DNA from: Branchiostoma floridae
Taxonomy: Eukaryota; Chordata; Leptocardii; Amphioxiformes; Branchiostomatidae
Length of the DNA stretch: 64,000 bases
Assembly (NCBI RefSeq): GCF_000003815.2
Contig: NC_049992.1
Span: 8,607,837-8,671,836, forward strand
Direction: 5' to 3'
The position numbers and the translations under genes were made by a program. Positions 23,601 through 34,281 of this stretch are shown here, piece after piece. The notes below the pieces were generated by a model. It was not told where the DNA came from. It saw only the letters and a list, made by a program, of their open reading frames with translations, and searched no databases. The first letter of the stretch is position 1. Each line of letters opens with the position of its first letter.

Positions 23601-26600
23601 GATGATGCCGTTGTCAATCATTAGACTCTGTAGGTGTCGTCTGAAAAAAACACAAGAGACAGAATGTCAGGGTTTCAGCAGTGATCAAAATGTTTTCTAG
23701 TACATGTTAAGTGGAAGTTGTTACCACAATGTTCAGTAAAGGAATCCTCCCTATATATAGCTATAAACCACATTTGCAGTCAGATGAGCAAAGGTTAGGT
23801 GTGACAGGTTGTTCAGTGTAATATAACCAGCTACTGATGCACTGCATGCATAGGAAGCTGGTGGGCGGTTATACCATCTTTACAGATACAGGTACAGATA
23901 CAGTTACAGACTTGATACATACAAAAAAGGTGTTGCTATGTATATGCAAATGAAATTAGGATTGACAGTGAGTGTTCACAGTGAATCAAATCATGACGTC
24001 ACAACAGTCTCAGATTTGCTACAAATGTGTAAGTTGTTTTTCCTACCTTAGGCTGAGTTTCTGCAGGGCTCCCAGCACATTTTCCCGCGTGATTGAGTCC
24101 TTATCCTCGGCCTTCAGCGTATCCTCTAACACCTGCAACACTTCCGTGCACTGTGCCAGGTACGTCCGACCCTCTGCCAGGGACGCGAACGTGTTGAACA
24201 GGCGTGCCGTGTACTGCCGAACCACCTCGCTTGGGGAACTCAGCATGTCTAGCACTGCTTGCTGAAATGTTTGTAAAAAAATGACTTCAATTCAAAATAG
24301 ATATAGTTGTAATTATCAGCTACTTAATAAATAACATTATTTCCTATGCAAGGGACACAAACGTGTTAAAGAGGTGTGCTGTATACTGCCATACCACTTG
24401 CTTGGGGAACTCAGCTTGTCTAACAATGATTGCTGAAAGGATTGGAGAAAATAGGATCTCATTTCAAAAGAGACATGAATTTGCAATAATGATCAATATG
24501 AACTGCATGTTACAAACATCAGTCTATTCTCTCACCCTGTGCGGCCCTTCCACCGTGCACCCCAGGAGATCGTTGTTGATGTACGCTGCCAGGACCGTGT
24601 TTCGCTGCTCCCCCGCGACCGACCGCGTCAGTCTCTGGTAGTGCAATGAAGACGTTAACCATTCATTTTATACAACATTGGCAAAATTTGTCAGTAGATG
24701 CACAACACAGCATAAAAATGTTTACATATCAGTCAGGTTTACGTTATACACTCTTACAATATTTAGTTGAAGGAAAAAGTGTGCAGTTGTTGTTATGATA
24801 ACTCATCAGCATTTGCTCGTAACCAAGCATAAAGTTCATCTCAGATCAAGCCTCAGTAACTGTCTGTACATGCACATTCTAATTATTGCTTCAAATTCAA
24901 TGAAATGACTAATTGATTTTCTTGACTGTTCTCAGTCCCTACTTAATGTTATTGTTGTTGTTATTTTGTTGTTATTATGTTGTTGTTTACACTGACCCAT
25001 CTGAGAGCCTGCAGCAGCAGGGCCCTGATTCGCTCGGGCCCGTGCGTCATGTCTCGCTTCACGCTGTCGTAGTCCAGCGATGGCAGCAAGCCCGGTTCGT
25101 CTGCAACCTTCTTCTGACTGTGGGACATTACAAGATGTAATCAGGACGGGAACAGCAATATAACAGCATGTACTGTTCACATGTTCATACTGTTACATAT
25201 TTGTGTTTATAATGTTCAATTTATGCGTGTCTTGCTGACTATGCTTGAATTTCTGACCATAAATAAAATCAGGCATAATCAGGATGGGAACAGCAATATA
25301 ACAGCATGTACTGTTCACATATTATTCATACTGTTCACATAGTCATGTTTAGGACTCACCAATTTGATTTGTTGGTTTTCGGATTTTTTAAAGTGAAAAT
25401 ATAGCAACTGGATATCATTAAAGCAATGGTCAGGGAGGAAAATGTAAATATGACCATATTCACTCCATAAAACTGAATGCACCAAGGCATGAACCTGGTT
25501 CTCTGGCTTTGTAACAAGAGAGATGAACAAGATTATAATAGTTTGAAATCTCACTTTTGTGGAGCTATGGATTCCCTTAGAGCTGCTCCAGCCTGAAAAA
25601 AATATCAACAACTTCATAAGCAAATTTCCTTACAGATACAACAAAGAAACACAGTACCTGCATTGCTATCGTGTACTAGAGGTATATCACAGTCTTGAAA
25701 TTCTGTTTTTGTTTACCTGATCAGACATTCAAAGAATTCAAACTTTGGTAAATACATTGCATCAAGTGACCAAGCAAATGATGTCCAAGATTTCACATTC
25801 TGAAATGGTAGAGATGTTTTCATATTTTATGTTAACCCACAAGCTTTGCTCCATCAAACAAACAAAAAGAAGAGGAAAATTTAAAGCGGAAGAAACCAAC
25901 CTGCTTGCACACCTTATATCATATTCATATTAATTCATCATGCAAATAACCATCATGCCTAGTCAACCACCATCACCGCAGTAATAAAGAAATAGCAGTT
26001 TGGTTGCCATAGTTACCTGGTAATAATCAGGCTAGAGAGCCGCAACACAATGGAGAGAGGGAAGAGGAGAGAGGAGGAAGAAAGGGTGCAAAAAACACAA
26101 CAAACTTCAGCGTGAATTCTGTAAAAACAAACTCATGGGAAAAAACCATTAGGCCACAGCAACAAAGTTCCTTTTTCCCTAGACCAAGATGTGAAAGTAG
26201 GAAAACTATAGGACATGCATTAAAACCTAATTATGTCCTTAATATTGTTCAATTTCCTTCTCATTGTACCCAAGAACTCAACAATTTAATTGATGTTCAC
26301 CATGCAAAAGAGAAAGAGTTTTTGATATTTTAATACATTTACGTCATCCAGTCACAGTTATATGAATCCAGCCATTTCAGTGTACATTTTGTATCTCATG
26401 TTATCTTCTAGAAGATGTTTTGACTTGAATATCACCTCTACAACCTTACAACTTACAAGACAGGGTGATTCAATTTTACAATCTACAGTAAAAGCCGTTC
26501 AATTGCACACCCCATTTGCCAGCATACTTTGTGCAATTATCCAGGTGGCGCAACAATGATAAGCTATCCAGCTGGACTGCACCGGTTTGGGATTTTGGTA

Positions 26601-29600
26601 TTCCATGCAATTAACAGAAATGAGCCTTAATCCATTGTGCAATTAACTGGCTTCTACTGTATATACAATTTGCACAAGAAACCTTTAAAGTACAAAATCA
26701 AGACCATCAAAGACTTCCAAAATCTGTCTACTAGCAAGTCTAAAAACACAATGACCTTGAAATTTTCAACACTTTACAAACAATTATTCCAGGACCTCCA
26801 GTTTTTGTACTGTTCACAAAACGTAGAGGCAAAAGAGTCTGAACAAAACTTACTGTGCCGGGCCTGGTGAAATCCATGGTCTGTCGCATCTGGTTACTGA
26901 AGAGTCGGTTACACACACCCTGTAGGTACTCAGGTGTCACCTGTTAACGATAATCACAGGTTAATGGGACAAAAGTGACAGTGATCTCAGCCTTTCTGAG
27001 GCAGCTGGGGCAGTGGGTTGTTATCCACCATATACATGTATCTAGGGTATGGTATTGGATGGCAAAGCCCATCCCTCTCCTTTACAGCCTTTTACATCCC
27101 CAACTGAAGTCAGTTACCCACTTATACATCTGAGCAGGATGAGGAAAATACTGTAAAGTAACTTTAAGGGCAAAACATCAATGGCATGTCAGGGGGTTCG
27201 AACCCAGGACCTCTGGGTTCTGAGTTGTGGAGAAAATTGGAAAAGAGCAAAGAAATAGACGAAGAACTCACCATGTCACCGTGCACACAGTTTTCCAGAG
27301 AGTCAACAAGTTCTGCTGTGATTCCTATCAGGTTGTGATAGTCGCCCTGGGGGGAAAGGTCAAAATAAGTAGTTTGCATACATAATAAAGCAGAAAACCT
27401 GTAAGGATAGGGTCACTAGAGATCATTCTTGAGGAACTAAAAAAACATATACTTTTCTAATAACTGATGTTTGATAACCTGGTCTGTGACAATACATGTT
27501 TTAAGTCTTAAGTACATTGTAGAGCCTGACTGCAAAATGCAAAATTTAGAAATCCCAATGTCAAAACCCGGTATTTGAATCTACGACAGCAGCGCTTGTA
27601 AAGAGCAATCATATCATTCCATGGGAGGTTGGGTCAAACATTATTAAGGCCCATGTATGACACAGTACACACTAACCTGCATCTTGTTATATCTCTTCAT
27701 GTAAGTCATGGTTCTCTTCTCAGCATCCACCACCTGCTGCTGCATGTGCTGCATCTGTCCTAACATCTCTGGACAAGGAACACACAAACAAACATGTTCA
27801 AACATCTAGTTCCAACCAAGTCCACAGCCTTTCTCCATTATCATTTTTACATGTTACATACGGTATCACTAGTACCAAAAACATGCTCAATGAGTAAGGT
27901 TTACCACAAGTGAGACCATTGGAAATATGTTTTTCTGATTCTGAATATCATAAAAACTATGAGCTACATCTAATTCAAACCACTGTTAAGTTCAGAGCCT
28001 TTCTCCATTAGTGTTGTTACATGTTGTTACATGTTATATACAGTGAAACCTGTCTATAGGGGTCACTCAAGGGACTGACCAAATTTGGCCCCTATGGGCA
28101 GGTGGCCCCTATAGGCAGTATAGCCAAAAAGGTACATTTCACCACAAGCAATAAGTGACAAGGTATTCAGCTTCCGTTGAGATACTGAGTATTTATTGAC
28201 AATATTATTAAGGTTATACATTTAAACTAAATATGAGTTTAAAACAAACAGTTTAATCAAATAGATTTGTATTACTACTACTGCTACAGCACTGTAGCTG
28301 CTCCCTTATTTCTGTATAGTCAAAATGTATGTCAATCATGACATTAGAAGACAGTGTACTTATAATAATTTAGACATGATTAACACTAATCTGAGTCCGA
28401 CCGACACCTGCTCCGAAATCAGCCGCTAGTTGACGGGGGGAATTGCCGTTCTCGGAACGCCGAATGACCAACGTCAATGCGTGTCCCTCGGGAGTCGAAG
28501 CCTTCGACATCGTATTTCTGAGTCAAAACTGACAGACATTTGCTTGGTTCTCTTGTCTGAACACGAAGTCAGCGCCGCCATTTTCCTTTGTTCCTCGATC
28601 GATCTTTTCTGAGCTTGGGTCACAGCGCGCGTCTCCGGCAACTTTGCCAATCGAATAGACAAATCGTGTAAATTCCGCTAGTTGACGGCAAAAATTAGAC
28701 GTTCAATCACTGCTGATAACAAGTTCATAATCATTTCTAAACATCAAAACGCCACAAAAACTTTCACTTGTTCAGGAGGGCTTGGCTTGACTTGTCTGCA
28801 TGCGCCATTATGCCAAGGTGGTTACGTCGAAATAAAACTGTCTCTACGTAGGCTTATTTCTTTGACAAAAAAACAACTTCGTCTAGTTCTTACATAAATA
28901 ACGTTGATTTAATTGATTCTTATCGTTTTTATACCATAATCACCGTATTTTGTGCTATAAATCAGAATTGCTGTTCCCACATTTTACCTTGGCAAAAATG
29001 GAGTCGTCCACTGACCCCTATTGACCTTGTTTACTTTCTGAGGCGGCGCCATCTTGGAAAATTTACGCAAATACAATTCCGATATTTTTGGCCCGCGGAA
29101 TACGAAAATTAGACCATCGCACTTGGATTTCAAGAGCCTATAACATCAGATACATGAACGGACGGTCTACTTGTAAAATCTGTCCATATATTCTTTCAGT
29201 CTGCACAGAAATGACGATGTAGAGAAGGGTAGAGTGCAAAGAGTCTGAGACGGGAAAAACTCCAACAACACTTTGGTGGAAAAGCTTCGCATAAAATCAC
29301 ATAATTTTGTAAAATGTTTCTTTATTCAATGTTTCCTTCGTAAATCGTCCAAGTTGAGCCTACATTTTGCTGATGTAGTGCAGAAATTGAAAAAAAAGTG
29401 AACCCCGCGTGGGTTTAGCGCGGCGTAACGCGGCCGGCCAGTCGCGCCGGTGACCGCTATCGGCAGTGTTGGCATAGCGGCCGGACTGAAAATCGGCTGG
29501 CCGCGACCGCATTCGACAGGTGACCGCTATAGACTATTTCTTAATGCTTACGTCAATGGGAAAAATCCAAGGGACCGACAAAAAGTGACCGCAATGGCCA

Positions 29601-32600
29601 GGTGGCCCCTATACTCAGGTGACCCCTAAGGCAGGTTTCACTGTACATTGTACTACATGTATATGATCTGATTAAGCATCAAAAACCTTCTCAATGGGTA
29701 TTGTCTACCACAAGTAAGACAAGAGATACCTTTTGAAAGGCCATTGCAAATATGCTCTGAATATCATAAAAAAATTAGTGTGAAGATATATGTCTATGGA
29801 ATCACAGCATCTATGAGCTAGTATATGGATCCAGAACAGAGGTGCAAAACGATTCAGTATAGGCTGTAAAATTTCTGTTATTGATCTCCCAGTTTCCCTT
29901 CCTCACCTTTGCTGACAGAGCCTCCGTCCCTGTACATGTCAAACAGTCTCGGCTGGGACGCTGACTTCAGGGTCAAGGTCAGGAACTTCTCCAGTCTCAT
30001 CTTCAAGTCGGGAACCCAAGATTCCTGGGGTGAAGTGGCAAGGAGATGATCTTAGAAAACAAAACATTTGTGATGCTTTTGTTTCCATGATTCTTGATAA
30101 CTGTTTCATTAAAACTGCTCTAACTTCAGTTTATTCAGCTACTTTTATGTAATGAAGTTTACTTGATACAGTAGAAGCCAGGTAATTGCACTACGGATAA
30201 CTGCACACTTCTGTTTATTGCACGGAATCCCCAAATCCCAAACAAGTGCGGTCCAGCAAGATAACTTCGCATTATTGCACCACACGGATAATTGCACGAA
30301 ATACGCTGGCAAATGGGGTGTGCAATTAAGCAGCTTCTACTGTATAAGTCTTATACAGACTGATACAACCTTAGAAATACCATGAATTTTTAAAGATTTT
30401 ATTTTGACTAACCATATCTTTCAAGTTCCTGGTGTTTCCCAGCTAAAGGTGACCATAAATCTGATCATTACATTCAGCTAACCTTCCTTCCCATATATAA
30501 CTTCCACCTCTTTCTCTGACTCTGTCTAAATACTTATGTCATAATTATAGACAATATCATTCGTAGCTTGGGAAAATAACAGCTCAGATACAATGGTATT
30601 CTACCGGTTTCGACTTTGTTCGTCTTTCTCAAGAATCATAGACAACACTTACAGAGAAGAGCTCCTTGAAGGAGGGATGAGCGCGTGGGTTGGGGACAAA
30701 GGGTAGCGCGTAGAACGGGAGGAACTCCGTGGTCTGGCTGAGGGTAGCCCCGCCCGTCTCGAGGTAGTCTTTAAATGCTGACATGGCTTCGTCCATCTTG
30801 GCTTTGCTCTGTGGAACAAACAGTATAATTAACATGGACACATTTAATCCACGGGTTAGATCTGTCGGAAGTCAACCATTTTTCCTTTCAGAATGCTTAA
30901 CTCATTTTTGTATTCTCCATTTCCGCGGGGTAACCTTTATCTGTTGTTTAAAAAAACTGGGTATTTAAGGATGTCAATGCAATGGACAGTCCATCCACTT
31001 GATATCCCTAAACACCCCCTGGTTTTAAAACAACGAATATAGGTTACCCTGTGAATAAAGGTGAACTAGCCTTACTTCCAATTACTTCAAATATAAGTAT
31101 TTACCAAGACAATTTTGATTTCCAATTTCAGACCTTCCAAGAGCAAAACATATCTGGAAAAATTCAAATTTAAGAATCTAGAATAATCTCTTTTAATAGT
31201 GCCATATTAAACATTATCATATTTTCAAGAAAAGACATTTTCACCAGTACTCACATTTTTGCTCTGTCCATACTTGATTGGGTAGATGGCAAAGTAGATG
31301 TGAAGGTAAAACTCCAGCTTCTGACTAACGGAGTCGTCCTTCCTGACGTAAGACGGGATGTGCTGGTCCCACAGGACGAAGAAATCCCTCCTCTCTCCGT
31401 GGTCAAACAGGGTCAGGAACTCACGCTAAGAACAAAGGAGTCAATGCAGGGTCGGACATAGCCTGATTTAATCGCGCTTCTTAGGCCCGTCCTACAATGT
31501 CGCAGGGAGGAGTCTACAAGCTCCGGATAGCGGAGTTTGCGTTACACAGACTACGTTGGACAAGTTTTTTTAACATTCACTTGTCCTATCAAGCAAGTAC
31601 AATTTACTTGCCGAAACCAAATTTTCACCTGCCCCAAATTTAAATGACTATTTTCTACGCATTTTCACTTCCAGCAATTGAATTTATTTGACATTGCCTT
31701 TACTTTTCAGTTTTGCCTAACATTTGATGACTGTAAAAAGTTAAAAGTATACTTTTATATAATCTTACTTGCCCGATCGGGCAAGTGGGGTAGGACATGT
31801 GCTTGCCTCATGGGAATTTTCACAACCCTGCAATGTCTCAACGGTGATGTTTTATACATGCAGATGTTAGGCTTTAAAATGCTAGCTAGCTGATTCATGT
31901 ACAAGTATACAATGAGAACTTTTAAAGAAATCAGGAGTTGCTGTAAATACAAATTCAAGTATACCATGATTCTATTTTCTTCCATCAAAGAATGTATTTT
32001 CAATGCTAGTTTATGTGTGTGATTTGTTCTTTACATTCGCACACTTAGCTCCCCAAATATGTAACAATATTATGGCAGTTACATTTAAACCACGGCTTTT
32101 TAGTTTGTAGTGCTTGTATAAGTGGTGCAGCCAATCAGTATATGTGATGTGATTAAAAGTTCTCACACATATTCACTGCAACTTGGTTACAGTCTACAGT
32201 TTTCTTCTATGTGCCTACATTCTTTTGGTACAATCATTCCTGTCACAGTAATTTTTAAATATATCTATACCATATATGTGAGATGTATACCATATACATA
32301 ACATAACTCCTTAAGATCCCACCTGTAAGCCCAGTTTCTTCTCATCGTTCTTGACCCGCCCTCCTGAGATGGGTGAAGGTTTGCCCTTCCTGGAGCATTC
32401 ATCCTCAAAGGTGGCGGACGTGTCTTCATAACTGCAGAAGTCCAGATACTACAGCAACGGATAGTAAGAATGACAATCAGATTATGTGGTAGCTTTATAT
32501 GCCAAATTATATCCTACACCCTTGAAATCTTGAAAAACGGCTTAAGCCCAAGATGTATTAATGTTAAATGAAGGTAAAAACATATATGTTTAACTCTTTT

Positions 32601-34281
32601 GTGAATACTACATTCAGTGGTAGCATAGCTCCCATGCATTGTTCACTAGAAACGTTGTAGTTTTAAGTACAAGTTATGTTATACCTTAAGTCTTTCATAT
32701 AATTCTTATTGATAGTAAAACTACTGCATTTAGCCCAATTATGGACAAGAATGTACAAATACAGATCATATAAAAAGATTTACCTATACATAATATCGAA
32801 ATAAAACTACATCTATACTTTGCGACACTATGATTCAACAGTGTAACCCAATAAATCAATTGGGAGTGGGAAAGATACAACTTTCAAAGGTGTATATATT
32901 ACTGTAAATGCAGAAACTTTTTCGGTGGTTTAATGTTTAACCATGGCAGTAAGAGACTACAGTGAATGGTGCAACCGCAAACTTAAGACCACCGTGAAAA
33001 GTCCTTTTCCCGCTACCACGAAATTAAATCTCCACGAACTTAAATGCATTTACAGTATTGTCTCTTGAATGGCAACAAAAAATTGCCCTGTTGGGAGTTT
33101 ATTTTGCTTGAAGTGGTCAATAGAACAGGTACTCTGTAATTACAGTGTACCTTGTGATAAATAATGCAGAAGAAAGTACTCTATTTTTAGCTAGGGAGGT
33201 CAGTCCAGACAAGGAAAGTTGGTTGGGACAATAGTCTTTTAGTACTTTTGGAATACCCGCATAAGCAATTTCCAACTACAGAAGTGGGCAACTAAAGTTA
33301 AACTAAATAGTGCTATATGCACAAAAATAGAATTGCTATAGAATGATCAGTTCAAAGGCAATAGTACAGTATAATGGCTCTTGCACAAGAAGAATGAGTA
33401 CATTTCCCAAGTCACTCACATAATTCACACTTGACTAAACCCATTCATATCAAATATCCTAGGGCATCAAATTACGTGTGTGTTGTTACCATGACAACAT
33501 AAGACAACATTTATGAGTTTTGGCATAATGTGGTATCAATACCCTTTACTACCAAGAAACCCAAGACAGACATATATATGATCTTTGATTTCAAAAAATG
33601 AAATGAAAAAATAGTGTAATAATATAAATAATATACAGTCATAATTTGACCAAGTCTTCATCATTCTTTTGTAGGAAAATAAATATATGATATAGACAGA
33701 ATAGAGATATGATATAGACAGAATAGAGATATTAATTATGAAGTACATTGTACTGAAAACAAAATGATCTACATCAGGGTTATAGCCAGCCTAAAATCAT
33801 TTTCTGTCCCCTGAAAGTTAAATCCTATCGAGCGCCCAAGGCAAAATCATAAACTCTGAAATCTAGACCCAGCAAAACACTATTTCCTGCATTTTGAGGT
33901 GTAAAATTTGCTGGTAGACTAAGCTGTTCAACACAACAGCATGTGTTTGGGTGAAAAATTACACAAGGTAGACAATTTCTATTATCTTTACATATTGATT
34001 TTTGTCCATCACAAAAGATGGAATGGGCAAAGTTTTTGTCCGTCCTCCGCTGCAATATTCAGTCAAAGGACAGAAGGATGAGTGCTGGCTCAATCAGTCA
34101 ATGGCTACAACGCTGATCTATATAATGAAATGATAAACGTATTTGTAATGGTAACTTTTGATATTTCTGGACATTTCAGCATCAATCATTTAAAAAGTAA
34201 CACCTACTAGTAAGTATTATTCAAACATACCTCTTTGACAATGTTGTTCAGTTCAGCCTCAAATGCCACCAGATCCCCCAT
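15087..34281 (-). CDS. armc9: ARMC9 orthologue (LisH and armadillo-repeat ciliary base protein)
   Basis: 24 coding exons on the minus strand: 34281-34231, 32448-32323, 31425-31255, 30808-30653, 30024-29907, 27768-27677, 27346-27272, 26940-26854, 25113-24997, 24634-24536, 24261-24047, 23640-23501, 22578-22502, 22124-22050, 21821-21669, (gap)20884-20780, 19938-19906, 19612-19518, 19334-19280, 18784-18676, 18245-18205, 17977-17913, 17029-16884, 15169-15087. All phases close; at least 827 residues plus the gapped part. The start [21 protein letters not shown] is a LisH motif. Hallmarks shared with vertebrate ARMC9 are [44 protein letters not shown], the armadillo core ([47 protein letters not shown]), an acidic run and [17 protein letters not shown]. 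The C-terminus is Pro/Ser/Arg-rich and disordered. ARMC9 is known at basal bodies and in cilia with TOGARAM1, and is mutated in Joubert syndrome. A small human segment between exons 8 and 9 has no counterpart seen. Confidence 0.96.
15935..16330. repeat. Degenerate TTAGTGATAACC tandem repeat
   Basis: The words TTAGTGATAACC, TAGTGATAACC and TTAGTTATTGAAAACC recur at irregular 20-35-bp spacing, interrupted at 16005-16110 by a GC-rich insertion with CCCTAGG words. Intronic in ARMC9; no coding signal. Confidence 0.65.
16186..16656. repeat. Exact 51-bp direct repeat, copies 420 bp apart
   Basis: 16186-16236 and 16606-16656 are identical (ATTGAGGCATGCCACAAGGA..AAGGATGATG). Both lie in the last ARMC9 intron. 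The first copy is embedded in the TTAGTGATAACC-type repeat. Confidence 0.9.
17181..17512. mobile_element. hAT-like MITE with CAGTGTTCT ends
   Basis: Left CAGTGTTCTCACCAGGATTTTTTCACAGCATAGGGG is answered at the right by CCCCCTATGCTGAAAAGGCCTGGCAAGAACACTG. About 332 bp, no ORF, in an ARMC9 intron. The CAG..CTG ends suggest hAT, but the flanks do not show a clean 8-bp duplication. Confidence 0.65.
17607..17647. repeat. (CATA)n microsatellite
   Basis: About ten uninterrupted CATA units in an ARMC9 intron. Confidence 0.95.
17692..17894. mobile_element. CTAGTTCACC-family MITE, copy B
   Basis: Diverged copy: left GTAGTTCAATTTTATCC..GTAACCTGTATCTGTT, inner inverted repeat around 17755-17838 and right end GTTAACTAG. 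It ends 19 bases from ARMC9 exon 17977-17913. Confidence 0.75.
19029..19240. mobile_element. CTAGTTCACC-family MITE, copy C
   Basis: Best-preserved ends of the family: CTAGTTCACCTTTATCCGCG at the left, CGGATAAAGGTGAACCAG at the right. The inner inverted repeat is at 19085-19180. The bases TAACG / CGTTA outside the ends also mirror each other, so the true TIR may be 5 bp longer. ARMC9 intron. Confidence 0.85.
20213..20424. mobile_element. TA-flanked MITE with GTTCGCGG words, copy 1
   Basis: Ends TACTGTAAATGCAGAAATGTTCGCGG and CCGCGAACTTAAATGCATTTACAGTA are inverted. The interior is built from repeated ACCGCGAACTTAAATCCACCGCGAA. TA at both edges suits a Tc1/mariner-type target. A second copy lies at 32900-33057. 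Confidence 0.85.
20885..20984. other. armc9: Assembly gap (100 N) inside an ARMC9 exon
   Basis: Exactly 100 N. It hides the 5' part of the ARMC9 exon ending at 20780 and its acceptor site. Confidence 0.99.
21473..22300. repeat. Pair of ~100-bp direct repeats in adjacent ARMC9 introns
   Basis: 21473-21575 and 22200-22300 share CTTCATACAAAAACAGATTCTA.GACCAGC.TCTAGTA and GCAGCATGCTAGACAAACAG. They flank the exon 21821-21669 and lie close to the exon 22124-22050. Source family not recognised. Confidence 0.75.
22985..23406 (+). mobile_element. hAT-type MITE, copy 2, with perfect 8-bp target duplication
   Basis: 422-bp element TAGGGGTGGGTACCGGTAC..GTACCGATACCCAGCCCTA. Flanks GATGTGAC at 22977-22984 and 23407-23414 are identical, the 8-bp duplication typical of hAT transposons. 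No transposase frame. The interior contains GGTCCGGACC words and is shared with 2471-2919. ARMC9 intron. Confidence 0.9.
24345..24435 (-). pseudogene. armc9: Decayed duplicate of part of ARMC9 exon 24261-24047
   Basis: On the minus strand it aligns with the first about 85 bases of that exon, including the acceptor CAG and the word GAGTTCCCCAAGC. A one-base deletion relative to GAGGTGGTTCGGCAG breaks the frame. It lies in the intron directly upstream of the parent exon, about 170 bp away. It looks like a local tandem exon duplication now losing function. Confidence 0.8.
25137..25340. repeat. Direct duplication of ~60 bp
   Basis: GTAATCAGGACGGGAACAGC..CATGTACTGTTCACAT at 25137 and ATAATCAGGATGGGAACAGC..CATGTACTGTTCACAT at 25271 are nearly the same; offset about 134 bp. 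ARMC9 intron. Confidence 0.8.
26484..26661. mobile_element. 178-bp TA-flanked MITE, copy 1
   Basis: TACAGTAAAAGCCGTTCAATTGCACA at the left, GTGCAATTAACTGGCTTCTACTGTA at the right. The internal GTGCAATTA word is repeated. Same length and layout as 30167-30344. Confidence 0.85.
27040..27240 (-). repeat. tRNA-derived SINE
   Basis: On the minus strand, from 27236: ACTCAGAACCCAGAGGTCCT then GGGTTCGAACCCC, a perfect B box. The same head is seen in the repeat at 4985-5268. ARMC9 intron between exons 26940-26854 and 27346-27272. Confidence 0.65.
28039..29645. mobile_element. 1.6-kb TIR element, TACAGTGAAACCTG ends
   Basis: Left TACAGTGAAACCTGTCTATAGGGGTCA and right TGACCCCTAAGGCAGGTTTCACTGTA are inverted, with TA at each edge. 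Next to both ends are subterminal GGTGGCCCCTAT repeats. The interior includes a CpG-rich stretch (28380-28680, 29400-29520) and no recognisable transposase. It shares GCTTACGTCAATGGGAAAA and the end layout with 48521-49009. ARMC9 intron. Confidence 0.75.
30167..30344. mobile_element. 178-bp TA-flanked MITE, copy 2
   Basis: TACAGTAGAAGCCAGGTAATTGCAC and GTGCAATTAAGCAGCTTCTACTGTA. Shares CATTTGCCAGC-type interior words with copy 1 in reverse order, so it is inserted in the opposite orientation. ARMC9 intron. Confidence 0.85.
30910..31069. mobile_element. CTAGTTCACC-family MITE, copy D (shortened)
   Basis: Right end GAATAAAGGTGAACTAG intact, left end recognisable from CCGCGGGGTAACCTTTATC. The inner hairpin is largely deleted, leaving about 160 bp. 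ARMC9 intron. Confidence 0.75.
32900..33057. mobile_element. TA-flanked MITE with GTTCGCGG words, copy 2 (diverged)
   Basis: TACTGTAAATGCAGAAAC.TTTTCGGTGG and CACGAACTTAAATGCATTTACAGTA. CpG positions of copy 1 are mostly mutated here, as expected for an older methylated copy. Confidence 0.8.
33684..33732. repeat. Two-unit tandem repeat (GATATAGACAGAATAGAGATAT)
   Basis: Two consecutive near-identical 24-bp units in an AT-rich ARMC9 intron. Confidence 0.7.

Noticed and set aside
25350..25610. Second copy of the 13430-13837 MITE
   Set aside because: Only one end-like word (CACCAATTTGATTTGTTGGTTTTCGGATT) is seen; the matching right end could not be located.
28430..28662. Overlapping ORFs on both strands in a GC-rich stretch as genes
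   Set aside because: They fall inside the 1.6-kb TIR element, show no domain and have no splice or promoter support.
31450..31835. CAGGG..CCCTG element with CAATG flanks
   Set aside because: Ends are only 5-6 bp inverted and the flanking repeat is short; could be chance.
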